Of a stretch of DNA of 21,294 bases, positions 9,618-18,383 are shown piece after piece (position 1 is the stretch's first letter; the number at the start of each line of letters is the position of its first letter). The translations under genes were made by a program, and so were the position numbers. Source of the stretch: DATHRK01 sp035513295 (GTDB lineage Bacteria; Gemmatimonadota; Gemmatimonadetes; Longimicrobiales; RSA9); assembly GCA_035513295.1 (NCBI GenBank), contig DATKCH010000070.1, forward strand, positions 1 through 21,294. The letters run 5' to 3'. The notes beneath the pieces are model-generated. The model worked only from the letters and a program-made list of their open reading frames with translations, was not told where the DNA came from and made no database searches.

Positions 9618-11249
9618 ATGACAGCGATTCGACCAGCCCGCGGAGCAATCGAGCGACGACGCCCGGCCTTCCGCGCCGGCTGGCTCCTCGGGCTCGTGGG
9701 CCTGCTCGGGGCGCCGTCGATGTCCTCGGGTCAGGACTCGGTGCAGGCGGCTCCGGACCGCCGCCCCGGTGAGGGCGAGGGCCCGTTCGATCGCCTCATC
9801 ATCCGCGGCGCGACGCTGATCGACGGCACCGGCTCACCCCCCATCGGTCCGGTCGACATCGTCGTCGAGGGCAACCGCATCGCGGAGATCCGGTCGGTGG
9901 GGTTTCCGGGGGTGGACATCCGCGCCGACCGCAGGCCGGAGGGCGCGCTGCGTGAGCTGGACGCAGCGGGCCACTTCGTCATGCCCGGCTTCGTGGACAT
10001 GCACGCGCACATCGGCGGCTCGTCGCAGGGAACGCCCGCGGAGTACGTGTTCAAGCTCTGGATGGCCCACGGGATCACGACGATCCGCGACCCGGGTTCG
10101 GGCAACGGCCTGGACTGGGTGCTCGAGCACAAGGCCCGAAGCGCCCGCAACGAGATCGTCGCGCCCCGCATCCACGCGTACGCCTGGTTCGGGCGCGGCT
10201 GGGACGACCGTCCGGTGGACACCCCCGAGGCCGCGCGGGAGTGGGTCCGATTCGTCGCCGAGCGGGGCGCGGACGGCCTGAAGCTCCCCTCGCTCAGCCC
10301 GGACGTCATGGAGGCGACGCTGTCCGAGGCGAATCGGCTCGGCCTGGGCACGACCGCGCACCTGAACCAGCTCCGGGTGGCGCAGATGGACGTGCTGGAC
10401 GCGGCCCGCCTGGGCCTGTCCGGCATGGAGCACTGGTACGGCCTGCCCGAGGCCATGTTCGTCGACCGCACCGTGCAGGACTTCCGGCTCGACTACAACT
10501 ACAACGACGAGCAGCATCGCTTTGGCGAGGCCGGACGCCTGTGGCTCGAAGCCGCCGCGCCCGGCAGCCGGCGCTGGAACGAGGTGATGGAAGAGTTGAT
10601 CGACCTTGGCTTCAACATGGACCCGACGATGACGATCTACGAGGCCAGCCGGGACCTCGTGCGGGAGATACGTCAGCCCTGGCACGACGACTACACGCTG
10701 CCCTCGCTGTGGCAGTTCTTTCAGCCCAGCCGGGAGGCGCACGGGTCGTACTGGTTCTACTGGACGACCGAGGACGAGATCGCGTGGAAGAACAATTACC
10801 TGCGCTGGATGCGGTTCCTGAACGAGTACAAGAACCGCGGCGGCCGGGTCACGGTCGGCTCCGACGCGGGTTTCATCTTCAAGGTGTACGGCTTCGGCTA
10901 CGTGCGGGAGCTGGAGCTGCTGCGCGAGGCGGGCTTCCACCCCCTGGAGGTGTTGCGGTCCGCGACCATGTGGGGCGCCGAGGAGCTGGGGAGGGACGAC
11001 GTCGGCGTCGTTCGGCCGGGCGCCCTCGCCGATATGGTAATCACCGAGCTGAATCCCCTCGAGAACCTGAAGGTCCTCTACGGGACCGGCGCTCCGCGGC
11101 TGCGGGAGGGCGGTGGGCTGGAGTGGGTCGGCGGCGTAAGATACACCATCAAGGACGGCATCATATACGACGCGCGCGGACTCCTCGCCGACGTACGCAC
11201 GCTGGTGTCGGCGGCCCGCGAATCGACCGCGGCCGCGGCGCCCGAATAG
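9618..11249 (+). CDS. Secreted amidohydrolase family protein (imidazolonepropionase-like metal-dependent hydrolase)
   Basis: 543 residues starting at ATG 9618. The N-terminus is basic (several Arg), then a hydrophobic stretch (about residues 21-32) and an SSGQ-type junction near 36-39, so export is likely. The mature part opens with the composite beta-domain phrase IIRGATLIDGTG. The TIM-barrel metal site shows GFVDMHAHIGG (H129, H131), LKLPSLS with a candidate carboxylated Lys (K222), TTAHLNQ (H248), MEHWYG (H272) and VGSDAGF (D416). A PGALADMVI closing motif follows. The family includes imidazolonepropionase-like enzymes and dipeptidase-like hydrolases; substrate cannot be told. Large aromatic-rich insertions (about residues 285-395) are unusual. 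The next gene starts on the base after its stop. Confidence 0.88.
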   Translation: MTAIRPARGAIERRRPAFRAGWLLGLVGLLGAPSMSSGQDSVQAAPDRRPGEGEGPFDRLIIRGATLIDGTGSPPIGPVDIVVEGNRIAEIRSVGFPGVDIRADRRPEGALRELDAAGHFVMPGFVDMHAHIGGSSQGTPAEYVFKLWMAHGITTIRDPGSGNGLDWVLEHKARSARNEIVAPRIHAYAWFGRGWDDRPVDTPEAAREWVRFVAERGADGLKLPSLSPDVMEATLSEANRLGLGTTAHLNQLRVAQMDVLDAARLGLSGMEHWYGLPEAMFVDRTVQDFRLDYNYNDEQHRFGEAGRLWLEAAAPGSRRWNEVMEELIDLGFNMDPTMTIYEASRDLVREIRQPWHDDYTLPSLWQFFQPSREAHGSYWFYWTTEDEIAWKNNYLRWMRFLNEYKNRGGRVTVGSDAGFIFKVYGFGYVRELELLREAGFHPLEVLRSATMWGAEELGRDDVGVVRPGALADMVITELNPLENLKVLYGTGAPRLREGGGLEWVGGVRYTIKDGIIYDARGLLADVRTLVSAARESTAAAAPE

Positions 11250-12224
11250 GTGGGCGAAGCCACGACGGCGCTCCTCCTCCACCCGGACTGCGGCCGCCAC
11301 GACCCGGGCTGGGGTCACCCCGAACATCAAGGGAGGCTTCCGGCGATCGTGTCCGCGTTGGAGAAGGCCACGCCCGAGTTCCTGGGCAAGGTGTTGCAGA
11401 AGCCGGCGGAGCCCGCCCCACCCGAAGCGCTGGAGGAGTGCCATTCCGCGCGCATGATCGCGCGTGTCCGGGAGGCCGTCGCGCAGGCCGGAACGGCGGG
11501 CGCGCCGGTCGCCCTGACCGAGGATACGAGCGTGTCGGCGGCCTCCTGGGACGCCGCGCTCGCCGCGGTCGGATGTGCGCTGGCCGGGGTGGACCTCGTG
11601 CTCGACGGCGCCGTCGCCTCCGCGTTCGCGCTCTGCCGCCCCCCCGGGCACCACGCCACCCCCGTGCGATCCATGGGGTTCTGCCTGTTCAACGCCGTCG
11701 CGCTCGCGGCCCGCCGCGCGCAGGCGAAGGGGGCACGGCGCGTGCTCATCGTCGACTGGGACGTGCATCACGGCAACGGCACCCAGGAGATCTTCTGGCG
11801 CGACCCCGAGGTGTTCTATCTCTCGCTGCACCAGTGGCCGTGGTATCCGGGGACCGGTGCGGCGACCGAGCGGGGCGGGGGTCCGGGGGAGGGTACGACG
11901 ATGAATCGGCCGCTGCCCGCGGGCACGCCCGCTCCCACCTACGTCGCGGAGTTCCGGGAGGCGGTCGAGGCGGCCTGCCGCGCGCACCGGCCCGACGTGC
12001 TGATGATCTCCGCCGGGTTCGACGCGCTGGCCGGCGACCCGCTCGGTGGGTTCCTGCTGGAACCGGCCGACATGCACGCACTGACGCTCGCCGCGCTGGA
12101 CATCGCCGGCGACGGCGTGCCCGTCCTGCTCACGCTCGAGGGCGGGTACGATCCGCGCAGGACCGGGACCGGCGTCGTGGAGGTGCTTCGGGCGCTGGCG
12201 GGCTTGCCTTCCGCCAGCGTTTGA
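11250..12224 (+). CDS. Histone-deacetylase-family protein (AcuC/acetylpolyamine amidohydrolase-like deacetylase)
   Basis: 324 residues. GTG 11250 follows the amidohydrolase stop with no gap, so translation probably re-initiates. Zinc deacetylase motifs are complete: HPDCGRHDPGWGHPEHQGR at the N-terminus, RPPGHHA (H134, H135), GFCLFNAVALAA, DWDVHHGNGTQ with metal ligands D171 and H173, SAGFDAL with the third ligand D258, and LEGGYDP with the catalytic Tyr (Y300). Bacterial members remove acetyl groups from polyamines, proteins or small acetylated amides; the GHPE-x-x-x-R opening resembles class II-like bacterial HDACs. The substrate is not visible. No acetoin genes or acetyltransferase are adjacent, so an acuC assignment is not supported. 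Confidence 0.93.
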   Translation: MGEATTALLLHPDCGRHDPGWGHPEHQGRLPAIVSALEKATPEFLGKVLQKPAEPAPPEALEECHSARMIARVREAVAQAGTAGAPVALTEDTSVSAASWDAALAAVGCALAGVDLVLDGAVASAFALCRPPGHHATPVRSMGFCLFNAVALAARRAQAKGARRVLIVDWDVHHGNGTQEIFWRDPEVFYLSLHQWPWYPGTGAATERGGGPGEGTTMNRPLPAGTPAPTYVAEFREAVEAACRAHRPDVLMISAGFDALAGDPLGGFLLEPADMHALTLAALDIAGDGVPVLLTLEGGYDPRRTGTGVVEVLRALAGLPSASV

Positions 12225-12256
12225 CCGTACCCCGCCCGGCGCGCCAGATTTGCTAC

Positions 12257-13143
12257 ATGTCCCACCCGGCCAGGCCGACCGCGTCGGATCACGATGGCCC
12301 GGGATTCCGACCATTCGACGATCGCCCGGAGGCGCGTCCGCGGCCGTCTGCCCTCGACATCGCGCGGCTCAGCAGGAGACGCGGTCTCGCGGAGGGACGC
12401 GCACAGCTCTACCGGCACATAGCGCGACGCACCGACCTCGAGCCGGGCCGCGAGTTCCTGATCGTTCCCTCGGCGACGGGGTCAGCGATCCGGTTCCTCG
12501 CGACCCTCACCGGAGCGCAGGGCGCCGGCGTGGACCCGGACGCGGGCCTGGTGGCACACGCCCCCGACCGCGCGCGGCGGGTCTGGGTACGCTGGTCCAC
12601 TACGACCAGGGCAGCCCGCAGAACCTGCCCTACACGGACGATGTCTTCGACGTGGCCATAGGGGAGATCGGCCTGTCCGTCGGCGACCCGGCCGAGGCCG
12701 TCCGGGAGCTGGTCAGGGTGGCGCGCCCGCGCGGGGTGCTGCTCCTGGTGCAGCCCGTGTGGACGGCGGACGTCGTGGGCCGGCGCAAGGACGTGCTGGT
12801 CCGCCGATTGGGGTTTCGCCCGGCGCTGCCGCAGCGCTGGAAGCAGTTGCTGCGAGACGCGGGCGCCGTGGATCTGCACGCGGAGGACCTGTCGGACGTC
12901 GCTTCGTTGCGTACCGGAGCCGCGTCCGTTCGTACGCTGACGGACTACTTTGCCGTGCGCGACCGCCTGCACGTGGCGTTCGCCGCGTGGCGGCGCTGGG
13001 GCTGGGCCGGGGTGTCGGCGGCGCTCGGAAGGGAACAGGAGCTGCACGGGCTGGTCACGCGCCAGAGGATCCTGGGCCTGTCCCTGGTGTGGGGCACCAA
13101 GGACCGTTCCCCTGCTCGCGCGAGCGCCGCGCCGCAAGGATGA
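12257..13143 (+). pseudogene. Class I SAM-dependent methyltransferase interrupted by an apparent one-base frameshift
   Basis: Reading starts at ATG 12257. It gives a helical N-terminus and a Rossmann start with FLIVPSATGSAIRFLA followed by GAGVDPDAGLVA, the usual acidic end of strand 2. Near 12569-12580 the match moves to the frame one base earlier and continues with GTLVHYDQGSPQNLPYTD, VFDVAIGEIGLS and ARPRGVLLLVQPVW. These are motifs II and III of a Methyltransf_11-type enzyme. The original frame stops at 12661; the second ends at TGA 13141-13143. The join lies at CGCGCGCGG (12569-12577) and fits one lost base. Without it the protein would be about 295 residues with a C-terminal helical region of unknown role. 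The glycine motif is already weak. A sequencing error is as likely as real decay; the substrate is unknown. Confidence 0.7.
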
Positions 13144-13346
13144 TGGCTCTGAAGGAAACGATCAGGAGGAATGCACGGAGCCATGGCGACGAGGAGAGAC
13201 GAACGCTGGATCCCGACACCCATCTGCTTCGTCAGGGTGCTCGCCGCGCCGCGCGCGGCGAGTCCGAGGCGGGCGCGGCACGTTTCCTCGCGGGGATCAG
13301 CCCCGGGGGGGCGCTCCGCTTCTTCAGCGACCCGTTAGGAGGGCGC
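13144..13346 (+). other. 203-base leader before the M24 peptidase
   Basis: Between the methyltransferase stop and the peptidase start. It contains AGGAGG at 13164-13169, one base before ATG 13171. That opens a 55-codon Arg/Ser-rich frame ending at 13336; the spacing is too tight and the composition too odd to call a gene. The peptidase frame is itself open back to ATG 13140, so part of this stretch could be an N-terminal extension. Confidence 0.35.
13337..13342 (+). promoter_or_regulatory. Strong ribosome binding site fixing the M24 peptidase start
   Basis: AGGAGG four bases before GTG 13347. It selects this GTG over the in-frame ATG at 13140, which has no well-spaced site. Confidence 0.65.
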
Positions 13347-14567
13347 GTGGCGCTGGACCTTTCTGCTTCGTCGGACTTCGCTCGCCTGCGCTCCAGCCTG
13401 CCCGAGATTCAGGCGGCGCTCGCGGAGCTAGAGCTGGACGGGTGGCTGCTCTACGACCTGCACGCTCGCAATTCGGTGTCCGGCGGACTCGCCGGGCTCG
13501 GGGATCTGACGCGGCGGTGGTTCGTCTGGCTCCCCGCCCGCGGCCATCCAGTGGCCGTGGTCCACGGCATCGAGCTGGGCCCGTGGGCGGCCTGGCCGTG
13601 GACCACCGTCGAATACGTCGGCTGGCGATCGCTCGAGTCGCGGCTGGCGAAGGCCCTTCGCGGCACCGATGCCGTCGCCATGGAGATCTCCCGCGGCGAC
13701 GCGGTCCCGGCCCTCGACCTCGTGCCCCTGGGCGTGGTGGAGCTCGTGGAGCGGCTCGGCCCCTCCGTGGTGACCTCCGCGGAACTGGTGTCCAGGTTCC
13801 ACTCGGCCTGGGACGAGGAGGGACTGGCCTCGCACCTGCGCGCCTCGAAGGTCGTCGCCGACGTAGCGGCGCGCGCGTTCCAGCGCGCCGCCGCGGCCGC
13901 GCGGGACGGTTCTCCGGTGCACGAGGGAGATCTGCGCCGGTGGATCCTGGGCGCGTTGCGGGAGGGCGGCCTGAGCGTCGGCGCCGACACGATCGTCGCG
14001 ATCGGGCCCAACGCCGCCGACCCGCACTACGCTCCGGGCGAGACAGGCGCTGTCATCGCGCGCGGGGAGACGCTGCTGATCGACCTCTGGGGCAAGGAGT
14101 CGGACGGGGCGGTGTACGCCGATCAGACCTGGATGGGCCACCTCGCGGCGACGATACCTGAGCGCGTGGCGACCCTCTTCGCGGTCATACGGGACGGCCG
14201 CGACGCGGCGGTGTCGTTGTTGCGAGAGCGGGCCGCGGCGGGCCGGCCCACGGCCGGCTGGGAGGTGGACGACGCGACGCGCTCGGTGGTCAGGGAACGG
14301 GGCTGGGACGAAGCCTTCGTCCACCGCACCGGCCACTCCATCGACCGGGACCTGCATGGCACGGGGCCCAACATCGACGACCTGGAAACGAGGGAAACCC
14401 GCCTGCTCGCGCGTGGAGTCGGGTTCTCGATCGAGCCGGGTATCTACCTGCGCGGAGATCTCGGAATGCGCACCGAAATCAACGTCTACATGGGCGCCGA
14501 CGGGCCACGGGTGACGACCCCGGACCCGCAGCACGAGGTGCGGGCGCTGCCGGAAGCCGATGCCTGA
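13347..14567 (+). CDS. M24B family metallopeptidase (Xaa-Pro aminopeptidase-like)
   Basis: 406 residues from GTG 13347, where the LDLSASSDFARLRSSLP opening sits as in related proteins. The N-terminal domain (about 1-165) has the LDGWLLYDLHARN start of the creatinase/prolidase N-domain. The C-terminal pita-bread domain carries the full dinuclear metal set: IDLWGKE (D246), VYADQTW (D259), HRTGHSI (H330), FSIEPGIYL (E363) and TEINVY (E377). Such enzymes remove an N-terminal residue before proline or cleave Xaa-Pro dipeptides; no signal peptide is seen, so it is probably cytoplasmic. The stop overlaps the next gene's ATG by eight bases, suggesting co-translation. The exact peptide preference cannot be read from sequence. 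Confidence 0.92.
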   Translation: MALDLSASSDFARLRSSLPEIQAALAELELDGWLLYDLHARNSVSGGLAGLGDLTRRWFVWLPARGHPVAVVHGIELGPWAAWPWTTVEYVGWRSLESRLAKALRGTDAVAMEISRGDAVPALDLVPLGVVELVERLGPSVVTSAELVSRFHSAWDEEGLASHLRASKVVADVAARAFQRAAAAARDGSPVHEGDLRRWILGALREGGLSVGADTIVAIGPNAADPHYAPGETGAVIARGETLLIDLWGKESDGAVYADQTWMGHLAATIPERVATLFAVIRDGRDAAVSLLRERAAAGRPTAGWEVDDATRSVVRERGWDEAFVHRTGHSIDRDLHGTGPNIDDLETRETRLLARGVGFSIEPGIYLRGDLGMRTEINVYMGADGPRVTTPDPQHEVRALPEADA

Positions 14568-15189
14568 GGTCGAGACGGTCGAGGGCGTCTATCTGTTCGG
14601 CTTCGTCCGGGCGGTCGGCAGTTGGGAGATCCTGCGCCGGAAGGAGGACGCGGGCAGGAGCCTGCTGCGCATCGCCTATCGCGATGTCGCCGCGATCGTC
14701 ACCCCGGCCGAGTACGCGGAGCCGAACATCGACGCGAATTCCATCGTCTCGCACCACCGCGTGATCGACGAGACGATGCGCATGGAGACGGTGCTTCCGG
14801 CCCCGCTCGGCGTGGTGTTCCGGGACCGGAAGGCCCTGCTGAAGTTCATGCGTACGGAGTACGAGACGCTCGACCAGGGCCTGGCGCACGTCGAGGGCCA
14901 CTGGGAGGTGCGCATCCAGATGGACCCCCCGGAGGGCCTGGTCGCTCTCCCCGAGCACCGCGAAGCCGCAAGCCGCGCCTACTCCGAATTGAAGCGCTTC
15001 GCCCGGTCGGCGGTCCCCTTCCGGGTGCCCGATGGACGCGTCTTCGGCGCGGCCTTTCTCGTCGACCGCGACCACATGGCGGGGTTCGTCGAGCGCGCGG
15101 AAGCGGTGGAGGCGTCGCTCGACGGCGCCCTGTCCTTCGACATCACCTGGCCGTGGCCCCCGTACGACTTCGTGCGCCTGGCGACCTGA
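14560..15189 (+). CDS. GvpL/GvpF-family protein, stand-alone
   Basis: 209 residues from ATG 14560, eight bases inside the peptidase gene. The opening GVYLFGFVRA, the central HHRVIDETMRMETVLPAPLGVVFRD and the closing AAFLVDRDHMAGFVE ... WPWPPYDFV are the three conserved stretches of the gas vesicle GvpL/GvpF family. In gas vesicles these proteins help nucleate or cap the shell. No gvpA shell gene, gvpN ATPase or gvpK/S/J lies in the window. Its role here is thus unclear: it may serve distant gvp genes or have another function. It lies one base before priA. Confidence 0.82.
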   Translation: MPEVETVEGVYLFGFVRAVGSWEILRRKEDAGRSLLRIAYRDVAAIVTPAEYAEPNIDANSIVSHHRVIDETMRMETVLPAPLGVVFRDRKALLKFMRTEYETLDQGLAHVEGHWEVRIQMDPPEGLVALPEHREAASRAYSELKRFARSAVPFRVPDGRVFGAAFLVDRDHMAGFVERAEAVEASLDGALSFDITWPWPPYDFVRLAT

Positions 15190-15190
15190 C

Positions 15191-17524
15191 ATGGGGCCCG
15201 CGAGCGGGCGTGCGGACGGGGGTTCCCCCACCGGCCTGATCGAGGTCGCCCTCCCGGTCCCGGTCCCCCGGACCTTCCTCTACCGCTGCCCCGATTTGGT
15301 GGCTCCCGGAACGCGCGTGCTCGTGCCGTTCGGGCGACGACGCCTGATCGGTTGGGCGGTCGGCGGGCCCGCCCCCGGCCGCGTACTGCCGAAGCGAGTG
15401 CGCGCGGTGAGCCGCGTCCTGGAGCCCGAGCCGAGCATCTCGGCCGAGCTGCTGGCCCTCGCCCGCTGGACGGCCGACTACTACCTCGCCTCGCTGGGCC
15501 AGGTCATACGCGCGGCCCTTCCGGCCGCTCTGGGATCCCCGACCCGGCCCGACCCGACGCCGTCCACCCGCAGGGTTCTCGTTCTCGTGGGTGACCCGCC
15601 GGGGCTGCTGCGCAGGGACCAGCTGTTCGGACGCGCGTACCGGCAGCGGGAACTGTACGAATGGCTGGAGGCCAGCGGGGGCGAAGCCAACGCGCCCAAC
15701 GCCCGCGTGGCCGGCTACTCGGACTCGGTCGTCCACGGGCTGGTCGATCGCGGGCTGGCGGCCATCAGGGTGCAGACCGTCCACCGGGACCCCTTCGAGG
15801 AGCAGGACTCCACGGACGAGTCGCTGGAACCCACCGCCGCGCAGGCGCAGGCCATCGACGAGCTGTCGGCGGCGGCGGACTCGCGCGCCGGCGGGCCTCC
15901 GCTGCCGTTCCTGCTGAGGGGAGTCACGGGGTCCGGAAAGACCCTGGTCTACATCGAGTTGCTCCGGCACGTCGTGAACGAGCGGGGCCGGGGAGCCATC
16001 GTGCTGGTTCCGGAGATCGCCCTGACTCCGCAGACCGTGGCGCGCTTCCGCGCGGTCTTCGGGGACCGGATCGCGGTGCTGCACAGCGCGCTGAGCGACG
16101 GCGAGCGCTACGACGCCTGGTCCGGGCTCCGTTCGGGCGAGAAGCGCATCGCCGTCGGCGCGCGTTCGGCGATCTTCGCGCCGGTGCCGGACCTGGGCGC
16201 TATCGTCGTGGACGAGGAACACGAAGGCTCCTACAAGCAGTCGGAGACCCCGCGCTACCACGCCCGGGAGGTCGCGATCATGAGGGCCCGCGCGGCCCGC
16301 GCCGTGTGCCTGCTGGGCAGCGCCACGCCCTCTCTCGAGAGCTGGCACAACACTACCGTCGGCAAATTCCGGTTGCTCGAACTACCGTCGCGGGTGCTTG
16401 ACCTGCCGATGCCGCCGGTGGCCACGATCGACATGCGCGAACGCTCCTCACGCAACGACCGGCGGGGGAACGCGGCACCGGCGCCGCGTTCCGGGGCCGC
16501 CGGTCCAGGTACGGACGGGCTTCTTTCGGAGCCACTCGCGGAGGCGATGCGCGCGCGCCTCGAGCGGGGCGAGCAATGCATCCTTCTGCTCAACCGCCGG
16601 GGGTACGCCACCTTCCTGCAGTGCCGGGGGTGCGGGGCCGTCGTCCAGTGTCCGCGCTGCAACGTGTCGATGACGTACCACCGCGGCCGGCGCCGGCTCC
16701 TCTGCCATTACTGCGCCCACACGGAGTCGCCGCCCTCCACCTGCGGCGAGTGCGGCTCGGACGTGGTCCGTTACCGCGGTTACGGGACCGAACAGGTCGA
16801 GCGGGCGGTGTACGAGACGTTGCCGAGCGCCCGCATCGCGCGCATGGACCTCGACACGACGGGCGAGAAGTGGTCCCACCACCGGATCCTCGACAGGGTG
16901 CGCCGACGCGAGGTGGACATCCTCCTCGGCACGCAGATGATCGCCAAGGGCCTGGACTTTCCGGGGGTCACTCTGGTCGGCGTGGTGGACGCCGATGTGG
17001 GCATGAACCTGCCCGACTTCCGAGCCGCCGAGCGGACCTTCCAGCTGCTCACCCAGGTGGCGGGGCGCGCCGGCCGCGGGCCGGCCGGGGGCGAGGTGTT
17101 GATCCAGACCGCCCACCCCGACCACTACGCGATCCGAGCCGCGCTCGGGCACGACTACCGGCAGTTCTACGCGCGTGAGCTGGAGGAGCGGCGGGGACCG
17201 GGCTACCCGCCTCACGGTCGACTCACCAACGTGGTGGTGACGGGATTGCGTGAGACCTCCGTGCAGGAGCGGTGCGCCGAGATAGCGGACCAAGTCACCG
17301 GGATCCTGGCGTCGCTCGGGGCCGGGAGCGTGGAGGTGCTGGGACCCGCTCCGTGTCCGATCGACCGCATTCGCAATCGCTGGCGCTGGCACGTCCTCCT
17401 GCGCTGTCCGCGGGCCGCTCCGCTCGGGCGGGTATCACGCTGGTTGCTCGAGGAGTACGCGGACAAGGTGGGGGCGAACGAGCTGCGGGTCAGCCTCGAT
17501 CGCGACCCGCTGTCGCTGCTCTGA
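15191..17524 (+). CDS. priA: Primosomal protein N' (replication restart helicase PriA)
   Basis: Recognises stalled forks and reloads the replicative helicase. 777 residues, slightly longer than usual. An N-terminal 3'-end/DNA-binding domain opens with IEVALPVPVPRTFLYRCP. The helicase core has Walker A GVTGSGKT (K250), LVPEIALTPQ, the DEEH box (D341-H344), LGSATPSLES, LGTQMIAKGLDFPGV and QVAGRAGRG (622-630). Eight zinc-binding cysteines are all present as four CxxC pairs (478/481, 487/490, 505/508, 518/521). A Ser/Arg/Gly/Ala-rich insert (about 420-445) precedes the zinc region. ATG 15191 follows the GvpL-like stop by one base and its own stop is followed by a 137-base gap, so it ends this transcription group. 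Confidence 0.97.
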   Translation: MGPASGRADGGSPTGLIEVALPVPVPRTFLYRCPDLVAPGTRVLVPFGRRRLIGWAVGGPAPGRVLPKRVRAVSRVLEPEPSISAELLALARWTADYYLASLGQVIRAALPAALGSPTRPDPTPSTRRVLVLVGDPPGLLRRDQLFGRAYRQRELYEWLEASGGEANAPNARVAGYSDSVVHGLVDRGLAAIRVQTVHRDPFEEQDSTDESLEPTAAQAQAIDELSAAADSRAGGPPLPFLLRGVTGSGKTLVYIELLRHVVNERGRGAIVLVPEIALTPQTVARFRAVFGDRIAVLHSALSDGERYDAWSGLRSGEKRIAVGARSAIFAPVPDLGAIVVDEEHEGSYKQSETPRYHAREVAIMRARAARAVCLLGSATPSLESWHNTTVGKFRLLELPSRVLDLPMPPVATIDMRERSSRNDRRGNAAPAPRSGAAGPGTDGLLSEPLAEAMRARLERGEQCILLLNRRGYATFLQCRGCGAVVQCPRCNVSMTYHRGRRRLLCHYCAHTESPPSTCGECGSDVVRYRGYGTEQVERAVYETLPSARIARMDLDTTGEKWSHHRILDRVRRREVDILLGTQMIAKGLDFPGVTLVGVVDADVGMNLPDFRAAERTFQLLTQVAGRAGRGPAGGEVLIQTAHPDHYAIRAALGHDYRQFYARELEERRGPGYPPHGRLTNVVVTGLRETSVQERCAEIADQVTGILASLGAGSVEVLGPAPCPIDRIRNRWRWHVLLRCPRAAPLGRVSRWLLEEYADKVGANELRVSLDRDPLSLL

Positions 17525-17589
17525 TTTCCGCGCGGCACGCGGGACGCCGCGGGCGTGTAGAAAAACCACTTGCGGCGCGGTTCTGCGGC

Positions 17590-17618
17590 TTGCGGACCCC
17601 GAACAGCAACCGTAGACT
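17590..17618 (+). promoter_or_regulatory. Possible promoter for the HNH gene
   Basis: TTGCGG (17590-17595) and TAGACT (17613-17618) are 17 bases apart in the 137-base gap after priA, 43 bases before the HNH start. CTTGCGG occurs twice, 20 bases apart (17569-17575 and 17589-17595). Weak match, by eye. Confidence 0.35.
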
Positions 17619-17648
17619 GCGCCGCGTCGCGTCAGGCCTTTCGAATCC

Positions 17649-17655
17649 GGGAGGG
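17649..17655 (+). promoter_or_regulatory. Strong ribosome binding site fixing the HNH gene start
   Basis: GGGAGGG six bases before GTG 17662. It rules out the longer in-frame opening that runs back into priA. Confidence 0.65.
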
Positions 17656-17661
17656 ACGCGG

Positions 17662-18240
17662 GTGGGTTGCCTAGCCCTGAACGCCTCGTACGAGCCGCTC
17701 ACGATACTGCCGCTGCGGCGCGCCCTGCGGCTCGTGCTGGACCAGAAGGCGGAGATTCTGGAAGTGGACGACGCCCGGGTGTTCCGGTCCGAGCGTCGGC
17801 ACTTGCCGTGTCCCGTGGTGATCCGACTGGTGCGCTTCGTCCACGTGCCCCGGCGCTTCCGGCGGCAGGTGACCAACACCTTCCTCTTCGCGCGAGACCA
17901 CTACAGGTGCCAGTACTGCGGCCGCCACCGGTCGTCCCTGCGGGGCCGCGAGTTCCTCACGCGAGACCACGTCCTGCCGATGTCGCGGGGCGGCACCAAC
18001 ACCTGGGTGAACGTCGTCGCGGCGTGCTCGGCCTGCAACAACCGGAAGGGCAATCGCACGCCTCGCGAGGTCGGGATGCGGCTCCGCTCGGACCCCCGGG
18101 AGCCGAACTACGTGGAGCTCGTCTGGGCGGTCCGGCGGCTGACGCCGATCCAGGCCAAGTGGATCCGGATGTTCTACGGCGAAGACGTGCTGAGGGCGCT
18201 TTCCCTCGGAGCCGTCGAAATGGAATTGTTCGCCAGCTGA
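17662..18240 (+). CDS. HNH endonuclease domain protein
   Basis: 192 residues from GTG 17662. It opens with CLALNASYEPLTILPLRRA, the conserved N-terminus of a widespread stand-alone bacterial HNH family. The nuclease core follows: CQYCG (C83, C86), RDHVLPMSRGG with the catalytic His (H103), NTWVNVVAACSACNNRKG with the second zinc pair (C122, C125), then GNRTP. These are the four Cys of a structural zinc and the His/Asn of the active site, so the domain looks intact. The family's cellular role is poorly known; nothing here shows a toxin, phage or restriction context. It appears to be transcribed alone, after priA. Confidence 0.93.
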   Translation: MGCLALNASYEPLTILPLRRALRLVLDQKAEILEVDDARVFRSERRHLPCPVVIRLVRFVHVPRRFRRQVTNTFLFARDHYRCQYCGRHRSSLRGREFLTRDHVLPMSRGGTNTWVNVVAACSACNNRKGNRTPREVGMRLRSDPREPNYVELVWAVRRLTPIQAKWIRMFYGEDVLRALSLGAVEMELFAS

Positions 18241-18304
18241 CGGCGCAGATGCGGTGCGGGCGCCTCCGGCGGCCATGGGAAACCCTGGACAGCCGAACAA
18301 TCCG

Positions 18305-18320
18305 CGTTTAGCGTTAAACG
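18305..18320. repeat. Short inverted repeat in the gap before the receiver-like gene
   Basis: CGTTTA (18305-18310) and TAAACG (18315-18320) around GCGT, an A/T-rich palindrome in a GC-rich 143-base gap. It lies 63 bases before ATG 18384. It could be an operator or part of a promoter; no clear -35/-10 pair fits. Confidence 0.35.
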
Positions 18321-18383
18321 GGACTTCCCGCTCCTCCCCACCCGCGCGCGGCGCGGGCTCCGCCAAGCCAAGGGCTTGCGGTC

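Noticed and set aside
12257..13143. Programmed ribosomal frameshifting in the methyltransferase
   Set aside because: The join has no slippery heptamer or clear downstream structure; an alternating CG tract fits base loss or sequencing error better.
13171..13336. A 55-codon frame in the leader of the M24 gene
   Set aside because: AGGAGG lies only one base before its ATG and the product is Arg/Ser/Ala-rich with no domain pattern.
14560..15189. A gas vesicle cluster
   Set aside because: Only one GvpL/GvpF-like gene is present; no shell or ATPase gene is in the window.
17662..18240. A mobile element or restriction system around the HNH gene
   Set aside because: No methylase, integrase, intron or inverted repeats flank it; it belongs to a stand-alone HNH family.
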